Assembly: GCA_041749475.1 (NCBI GenBank)
Contig: JBGTBD010000040.1
Coordinates: forward strand, 1-64,000
DNA from: JBGTBD01 sp041749475
GTDB lineage: Bacteria; Pseudomonadota; Alphaproteobacteria; Rickettsiales; UBA998
DNA: 64,000 nt
Direction of reading: 5' to 3'
The notes beneath the pieces are model-generated. The model worked only from the letters and a program-made list of their open reading frames with translations, did not search any database and was not told the origin of the DNA. A program made the position numbers and the translations under genes. How positions within the stretch are numbered: position 1 is the first letter of the stretch; the number at the start of each line of letters is the position of its first letter. Below are positions 59,059-64,000 of this stretch, in pieces.

Positions 59059-59844
59059 ATGCACGACATTGTCGCTATCATCGTGACGTATAACAGTCCG
59101 CTCGATGGGGTGCAGAAAGCCGTGGAGAGCTTCCTCGCCACCCCGCTCGATGTGCAGTTGATGATCGTCGATAATAATTCCGGGGCGGGATATTTTTCTC
59201 ATCTTCAAGCACTCGCGAATGAACGCGTCACCATCCTCTCATCCGGCGATAATCGCGGCTTCGGTGCGGGAAATAATTTCGGGCTGCTACGCGCACCTAA
59301 CTGCCGTTACCTGCTATTCCTGAACCCGGATGTCGTCGTCCACGAAGGCACGCTTGAAACACTGACCACTTACATGGACTCCCACCCCGATGTCGGTGTA
59401 TCCACCCCGAAAGTCTTCTACGAGAACGGCGATCTCCAGCCGCTGAACAAGCGTGACCCAAAGGTGGTCGACTTGTTCCTCCGCCGCTTCATGCCTCCGT
59501 TCATCCAGGAATTGCCACTTTTCAAACGCCACATGGAGCGCTACATGATGCTCGATGTCGGCTATGAAAAAGAATGTGACGTGGAGTTTGTCACGGGATG
59601 TTTCATGTTCTTCCGCAAATCCATCCTCGACCGTATCGGCGGTTTCGACGACCGATTCTTCATGTATCTGGAGGACGCCGACATCACCCGCCGCACGCGT
59701 GAACTCGCCCGCGCGGTCTATATCCCTTCGGCCAGCATCACCCATAGCTGGCGGCGCGGCTCGCATAAAAGCATTCGCCTGCTACTGGTGATGTGCCATT
59801 CGATGACCGTCTATTTCAACAAATGGGGCTGGAAATGGTGGTGA
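59059..59844 (+). CDS. Glycosyltransferase family 2 (rhamnosyltransferase-like)
   Basis: A 261-residue GT2 enzyme of the WbbL/rhamnosyltransferase type: IIVTYNSPLDGVQKAVESF, LMIVDNNSGAGYF, YLLFLNPDVVVHEG (DxD region), FVTGCFMFFRKSILDRIGGF and FMYLEDADITRRTREL. The ATG at 59059 is chosen because family members start with MxxIVAIIVTYN; an upstream ATG at 58966 lies in the repeat. It probably uses the dTDP-rhamnose made by the flanking genes. The ribosome-binding site is the end of the palindromic element. Confidence 0.9.
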   Translation: MHDIVAIIVTYNSPLDGVQKAVESFLATPLDVQLMIVDNNSGAGYFSHLQALANERVTILSSGDNRGFGAGNNFGLLRAPNCRYLLFLNPDVVVHEGTLETLTTYMDSHPDVGVSTPKVFYENGDLQPLNKRDPKVVDLFLRRFMPPFIQELPLFKRHMERYMMLDVGYEKECDVEFVTGCFMFFRKSILDRIGGFDDRFFMYLEDADITRRTRELARAVYIPSASITHSWRRGSHKSIRLLLVMCHSMTVYFNKWGWKWW

Positions 59845-60788
59845 CCCCGCTGACCATCCTCGTGACCGGCGCCAACGGCTTCATCGGCCAGCACCTCTGC
59901 GCACTACTCACTGCCCAAGGCCACACCGTCCGTCGCGCCGTGCGGAAATCCGATGGCCAACCCAACACCTTCGCCACTGACCGCATCAACGGCAATACGG
60001 ACTGGCGGGAGGCGGTGAAGGGGGCAGACGCTGTCGTCCATCTCGCTGCGCGGGTGCATGTACTGCGTGAACGGGACGACGTGCCACTCGCCCGCTTCCG
60101 CCGCACTAACGTTGAAGCCACGCGTAACCTCGCCCTTCAAGCTGCCGCTGAAGGGGTGAAGCGCTTTGTCTTCCTCAGCACGATTGGGGTGCATGGAGTC
60201 AAGACCGAAGGGCGCGGTTTCCGTGAGGACGACCCGCTGCTTCCGGTCAATGACTACGCCTTCTCTAAGGTAGAAGCCGAACTGGTAATGCGCGACATCA
60301 CGCTGGAGACGGGTATGGAAACCGTCATCCTCCGCCCGCCCTTGGTATACGGCCCCGGTGTGAAAGCGAATTTCTTAAAGCTCATGCAGGCAGTGGAGAA
60401 GGGGATTCCGCTGCCACTAGGAAGCATTAGGAATAAGCGCGACATGCTCTATGTTGGTAATCTGGCGGATGCCATTAGCCGATCCATCACCCACCCCAAT
60501 GCAGCGGGGGAAACCTTCCTTGTGGCGGACGGGCATGCCGTCTCCACGCCGGAATTAATCCGCGGGGTCGGCGCATATATCTGCCGTCCGGCCCGCCTGC
60601 TACCGTTACCGCCGCGTATGCTGTCGCTCATCGGACGCATCCTCGGCAAGTGTGACACGGTCTATCGCCTGACCGGATCACTGGAGGTCGATATCACGAA
60701 AATAAAGCAAACACTTGACTGGCAGCCGCCTTATGCGTTTGATGAGGGCCTGAAAGCCACCGCCGAGTGGTACCGGAGCCGGGAATAA
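59835..60788 (+). CDS. NAD-dependent epimerase/dehydratase (UDP-sugar 4-epimerase-like)
   Basis: A 317-residue extended SDR. TILVTGANGFIGQHLCALL is the NAD motif, DAVVHLAARVHVLRERDD and VNDYAFSKVEAELVMRD (YxxxK region) the active site; LPLGSIRNKRDMLYVGNLADAI is typical of WbpV/GalE-like O-antigen epimerases. The start lies inside the 3' end of the glycosyltransferase gene (ATG 59835; 59823 also possible). It probably prepares a UDP-sugar for the same polysaccharide. Confidence 0.88.
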   Translation: MVVTPLTILVTGANGFIGQHLCALLTAQGHTVRRAVRKSDGQPNTFATDRINGNTDWREAVKGADAVVHLAARVHVLRERDDVPLARFRRTNVEATRNLALQAAAEGVKRFVFLSTIGVHGVKTEGRGFREDDPLLPVNDYAFSKVEAELVMRDITLETGMETVILRPPLVYGPGVKANFLKLMQAVEKGIPLPLGSIRNKRDMLYVGNLADAISRSITHPNAAGETFLVADGHAVSTPELIRGVGAYICRPARLLPLPPRMLSLIGRILGKCDTVYRLTGSLEVDITKIKQTLDWQPPYAFDEGLKATAEWYRSRE

Positions 60789-60901
60789 TAAATTTTCGTC
60801 GTCGCCCGAATCGCATTGCGAATATAGGGCGATCCAGAAAAAAACATAGATTCCCCTATAATTTTGCCGTAAGCAAAATTCGGGGAATGACGAGGAAAAA
60901 A

Positions 60902-61771
60902 ATGTCCAACATCCGCTATGTGAACGGCCAATATGTCCATGCGCGCGAGGCGTTCGTCTCGATGGAAGACCGCGGCTACCAGTTCGCCGACGGTATCTAC
61001 GAAGTGCTGGTATTCTATGGTCGCAAATTCGTCGATGAAGCGCTGCATCTGAAACGCCTGACACGCTCGCTGAGGGAACTGCGTATCGACGCGCCGATGT
61101 CCTCGAAAGCGCTTGCTTTAGTGATGAAAGAACTCGTCCGCCGTAACCAGCGGGAGGACGGCGTGCTCTATATCCAGGTCACGCGCGGCGTCGCACCCCG
61201 CAATCACCCATTCCCTACTAGCGCCGTGAGACCCGCACTGACCATGGCCGTCATGCCCCTCAAGCTACCCAAAAAAGAAGAGGTGGAAAAAGGCGTACCC
61301 GTCGTCTCCTACCCCGACCTGCGCTGGAAACGCTGCGACATCAAATCCATCGCCCTGCTGCCCAACATCCTCGCCAAGCAACATGCGGTGGAGAAGAAGG
61401 CGCGTGAAGTGCTGCTGGTCAACGACAAGGGCATCGTCACCGAAGGCTGCCATTCCAATGTCTATATCGTCAAGAAAGGCGCGGTCATCACCCACCCGGT
61501 GGCGGACGACATCTTGAACGGCGTCCGCCGTCAGGTATTGACCGAGCTCTGCAAGAAAATGAAAGTCTCCTTCACCGAAAAGCACTTTACGCTGAAAGAG
61601 GTGATGGCGGCGGACGAAGTCTTCCTCTCCAGCGCCACGACGATGGTGCTGCCGGTGACCTCCATCGACGGCAAGAAAATCGGCAAAGGTATGCCCGGCA
61701 CAGTGACGAAACAACTCCTGGCGCATTATAAATCCGCCGTAACCAAACAAACGGGAAAACAATGGGACTGA
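60902..61771 (+). CDS. dat: D-amino-acid aminotransferase
   Basis: A 289-residue fold-type IV PLP enzyme. The PLP Lys is in RCDIKSIALLPNILAKQ; VTEGCHSNVYIV, VADDILNGVRRQVL and VFLSSATTMVLPV are family motifs. It interconverts D-Ala, D-Glu and their keto acids, feeding cell-wall synthesis. The ATG at 60902 has GAGG six bases upstream; the longer reading runs into the epimerase gene. It overlaps the HAD gene by 10 bases. Confidence 0.92.
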   Translation: MSNIRYVNGQYVHAREAFVSMEDRGYQFADGIYEVLVFYGRKFVDEALHLKRLTRSLRELRIDAPMSSKALALVMKELVRRNQREDGVLYIQVTRGVAPRNHPFPTSAVRPALTMAVMPLKLPKKEEVEKGVPVVSYPDLRWKRCDIKSIALLPNILAKQHAVEKKAREVLLVNDKGIVTEGCHSNVYIVKKGAVITHPVADDILNGVRRQVLTELCKKMKVSFTEKHFTLKEVMAADEVFLSSATTMVLPVTSIDGKKIGKGMPGTVTKQLLAHYKSAVTKQTGKQWD

Positions 61772-62433
61772 CCAAACCGAAAGCCGTACTCTTCGACTGG
61801 GATAACACGCTGGTCAACACCTGGCCGATCATCTTCCAAGCACTGAAGGACACGTTCGACGAATATAAGATGACGCCGTGGACGCTGGAGCAGGTGAAAG
61901 CCAAGGTCGCCCGCTCAATGCGGGACGCGTTCCCCGAACTGTTCGGCCCCAACTGGGAAGAGGCGGGACAACGCTACCAGACCAAATACCGCAAATACCA
62001 TATCGCGCAACTGGAGCCGCTGGTCGGTGTCGATACGCTGCTGAGCTTGCTCGAAGAATCCGGCCTCCCCGTCGCCATCGTCAGCAACAAGAAGAACACC
62101 AACTTACGCGAAGAAGTCACCCACTTGGGCTGGGACGATCATTTCGACGTCCTCGTCGGCTCCGGTGACGCCGAAGAAGACAAACCCCACCCCGCGCCCA
62201 TCTTCCTCGCCTTGAAACAGATGGGTCTTGAGCCCAGCCCCGACATCTGGTTCATCGGCGACAGCCATGTAGACCTCGAAGCCGCCAAGAACGCCGGCCT
62301 CACCCCCATTTTCTACGGTGACGGTGAGATCACGGAAGACGACCAAGGCAACAAATGCCACCGCGGCCACGCCATGCACCACCATGTGCTAGATCATGAC
62401 GCGCTGGTGACGTTGATTAGGACGTATATTTAA
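61762..62433 (+). CDS. HAD-family hydrolase (phosphoglycolate phosphatase-like)
   Basis: A 223-residue HAD phosphatase: motif I LFDWDNTLVNTWP (the usual DxD is DWDNT), motif II VAIVSNKKNTNL, Lys region EEDKPHPAPIFLAL and motif IV FIGDSHVDLEAAKNAG. It is of the Gph type but substrate is not fixed by sequence. Translation is coupled to dat. A double-hairpin repeat follows. Confidence 0.88.
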   Translation: MGLTKPKAVLFDWDNTLVNTWPIIFQALKDTFDEYKMTPWTLEQVKAKVARSMRDAFPELFGPNWEEAGQRYQTKYRKYHIAQLEPLVGVDTLLSLLEESGLPVAIVSNKKNTNLREEVTHLGWDDHFDVLVGSGDAEEDKPHPAPIFLALKQMGLEPSPDIWFIGDSHVDLEAAKNAGLTPIFYGDGEITEDDQGNKCHRGHAMHHHVLDHDALVTLIRTYI

Positions 62434-62442
62434 TGTTACATT

Positions 62443-62509
62443 TGTCACCCCGTCGCATGACGGGGTCTGGTGTGCAATACCGGATGCCGTCTCATCCGAC
62501 GGCATGACG
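62443..62509. repeat. Double-hairpin repeat, copy 3 of 3
   Basis: CCCCGTCGCATGACGGGG (62448-62465) and ATGCCGTC...GACGGCAT (62484-62505; loop TCATCC) lie between the convergent HAD and tyrA genes, where they could act as a bidirectional terminator. Confidence 0.85.
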
Positions 62510-62516
62510 CACAATC

Positions 62517-63656
62517 TTAATGCTTCTTCTGCTTCAACTGCTCCAGCGCCGCATTCGCGTCTCCAAACCGTCCCTGTAACGCATCCCACTGGTCAGTGCG
62601 CATGAAGCCGATCCATTCGCGTAACGTGCGCTCAAACCCGTCCAGCAACGTCGCCACTTGTCCATAGGCGTTGGAGATGCGCTCGATGTCTGTCTCCGGC
62701 GAGGTCTGCACCACGTCGGTCATGTCGCGGAACCCTTGGCCTGCATAGCGTGCAAATTTTTCGTCTTCCTTACGCTCGGTCAGCGCCACGGTGCTGATGA
62801 GGCAGGAGGCGATGACGCGCGGGAGGAGCTCGGTCGCCGCGTCCGGGTCGGTAATGGCTTCCGTATCCTCTGGCGCGCCGCTGGTCAGTTCGGTGACGAT
62901 ATGCCCCAGCACGAACACGAAATGCTCAATGGCTTCCAGCACGGCGGAGCGGTTATGCTGGAGGATATCCACCCATAAGGCCGGCGATGACCCGGCGATG
63001 CGCAGGAACGGCGCCAACGTTGCAGGCAGACTGGACGTATGCTGCACCAGCGTCAACGCCACCGCGAAGGCCGTCACCTGTGGCAGGTGGGACATATAGG
63101 CATAGATATGGTCATGCAGGGCAGCATCCATCCCCTCGCACTGCCCGCCCATGCTTTCCCAGAAGCGGATGACGGCGGCGGTCTCTTCCGGCTTATCCTC
63201 ACGGTACGGCGTCAGGATGATACGCCGATGCAGGAACAACCCCGACTTCCCCGACCCCGCGCCGGATTTCTCACTTCCCGCGATAGGGTGGCAGGGAATG
63301 AACGTGGCCTGCGGTGATAAGTTCGCGGCCAGCGTAACGATGGCATGTTGTTTCACCGACCCCGTATCGATCAGCAAGCCGTGTTCTTTCATCAGCCGTG
63401 GCAACTCGGGTGAAAGCCCCGCGAAGGTGCGCGGCGGCGTGGCGACGATCACGAGATCGGCCTTATCCACGCAATACTCTATCGACGGAAAATATGTATC
63501 GAGCAACTGGTGGTCGCGCATGCGCTCCCCCGCTGACGAGTCGGGGTCGATGCCGATGACGGTCTTCGCCAGCCGGTGCGTACGGATGTCATGCACCAGC
63601 GAGGAGCCGATTAGCCCAAGGCCGATGACGGTGATGGTATCGAACATCTCAGCCAT
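62517..63656 (-). CDS. tyrA: Prephenate/arogenate dehydrogenase
   Basis: A 379-residue TyrA, tyrosine synthesis. The NAD fold ITVIGLGLIGSSLVHDI, the substrate region FIPCHPIAGSEKSGAGSG and MSHLPQVTAFAVALTL match the family. The C-terminal 90 residues (from about 290, ending ALEQLKQKKH) extend the usual helical dimer domain and are Lys/Glu-rich. It overlaps the hisC stop by eight bases; this hisC-tyrA order is common in alphaproteobacteria. Confidence 0.95.
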   Translation of the reverse strand: MAEMFDTITVIGLGLIGSSLVHDIRTHRLAKTVIGIDPDSSAGERMRDHQLLDTYFPSIEYCVDKADLVIVATPPRTFAGLSPELPRLMKEHGLLIDTGSVKQHAIVTLAANLSPQATFIPCHPIAGSEKSGAGSGKSGLFLHRRIILTPYREDKPEETAAVIRFWESMGGQCEGMDAALHDHIYAYMSHLPQVTAFAVALTLVQHTSSLPATLAPFLRIAGSSPALWVDILQHNRSAVLEAIEHFVFVLGHIVTELTSGAPEDTEAITDPDAATELLPRVIASCLISTVALTERKEDEKFARYAGQGFRDMTDVVQTSPETDIERISNAYGQVATLLDGFERTLREWIGFMRTDQWDALQGRFGDANAALEQLKQKKH

Positions 63657-64000
63657 GATGCAGCTTCGTAAGTGCCGCTAGCATCAACTGATTCTCCTCT
63701 GCCGTGCCGATGGAGATGCGTATATGCTCCGGCAGCCCATACGCCACCACGTCGCGCACGAAAATCCCCGCCTCTGCCAACCCGCTGACGATGCGGGACG
63801 CCGCTTCCGCGCTTCCCACATGCACCAGCACAAAATTCCCTGCGCTGGGGACGACGGTGAAGCCGAGTTTTTCTAACGCATCACCCACAACGTCACGTTG
63901 CTCCGTATTCAAGCGGCGCTGTTCGGCGACATACGCCTGATCCTCCATTGCCGCGACCCCGGCGGTCTGCCCTGCGCCGGAGGTATTGAACGGCCCGCGC
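63649..64000 (-). CDS. hisC: Histidinol-phosphate aminotransferase, 3' part only
   Basis: The C-terminal 116 residues of a class I/II aminotransferase run to the window edge: RGPFNTSGAGQTAGVAAMEDQ, then TVVPSAGNFVLVHV and VAYGLPEHIRISIGTAEEN with the substrate-binding Arg in HIRISIGT. Together with the tyrA neighbour this is hisC (or a paralogue used for phenylalanine/tyrosine transamination). The catalytic Lys lies outside the window. Confidence 0.9.
   Translation of the reverse strand, partial: RGPFNTSGAGQTAGVAAMEDQAYVAEQRRLNTEQRDVVGDALEKLGFTVVPSAGNFVLVHVGSAEAASRIVSGLAEAGIFVRDVVAYGLPEHIRISIGTAEENQLMLAALTKLHHG

Noticed and set aside
60767..60901. N-terminal extension of the D-amino-acid aminotransferase
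   Set aside because: It overlaps the epimerase gene, is Arg/Lys-rich without family match, and the ATG at 60902 has a GAGG site.
52331..62509. CRISPR array from the repeated hairpins
   Set aside because: Copies are kilobases apart, palindromic and without regular spacers; no cas genes.

Overview
This window reads as chromosome of a GC-rich alphaproteobacterium. The main reasons are a stand-alone Fo cluster (atpI-atpB-atpE-atpF'-atpF) separated from F1, a malic enzyme fused to a phosphotransacetylase-like domain, a hisC-tyrA pair, an alphaproteobacterial chemotaxis operon order and several families of interspersed palindromic repeats. Many lineage-specific hypothetical proteins suggest a poorly sampled group; a Micavibrio-like or related deep-branching lineage is a guess only. 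No rRNA, CRISPR array, insertion sequence or prophage was seen. One tRNA, tRNA-Gly(GCC), was found.

Layout. 1-8016: a partial gene at the left edge, a Mug-type DNA glycosylase, an HtpX-like protease, two paralogous secreted beta-helix proteins with Ser/Gly hinges, a thioredoxin-like ferredoxin, a cyclic-nucleotide/FHA protein and small unknowns. 8006-16232: mutS with two unknown genes upstream, maeB, a YihY/BrkB membrane protein and a DsbA-like thiol oxidoreductase. 16235-18698: the Fo ATP synthase operon. 18916-21773: an outer-membrane barrel overlapping a glycosyltransferase with an N-terminal MshEN (c-di-GMP-type) domain, then rpmJ (bL36). 22620-36331: a chemotaxis operon (soluble receptor-like protein, STAS, cheY, cheA, cheW, mcp, cheR, cheD, cheB) running into a partner-switching module (STAS, REC-PP2C phosphatase), met on the other strand by a REC-RsbW-like protein and a PAS histidine kinase. 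36394-39720: mnmC and a large unknown protein.

39748-50718 is the most unusual part. Ten minus-strand genes with almost no space between them encode a thermostable-hemolysin-family protein, an AMP-forming acyl ligase, a heme-oxygenase-like (TENA/PqqC fold) protein, a short-chain dehydrogenase, a cytochrome b561, an isoprenylcysteine-methyltransferase-like membrane protein, a TPR protein, a COG4705 membrane protein, and a response regulator with its histidine kinase. A divergent set encodes an envelope barrel, a DUF423 protein, a CmoA-like methyltransferase and a second ICMT-like protein. I infer a self-regulated pathway that makes and modifies a lipid- or acyl-derived small molecule; I know of no description of this combination.

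50787-64000: tRNA-Gly, a Trm112-like protein, an ExbB-ExbD-ExbD-TonB operon in which the second ExbD lacks the proton-carrying Asp, a dTDP-rhamnose locus (rmlB, SemiSWEET, rmlA, rmlD, an AT-rich GIY-YIG gene, rmlC) followed by a glycosyltransferase and an epimerase, then dat, a HAD phosphatase, tyrA and the 3' end of hisC. rmlD carries an in-frame palindromic insertion; a second copy lies upstream of the glycosyltransferase and supplies its ribosome-binding site.
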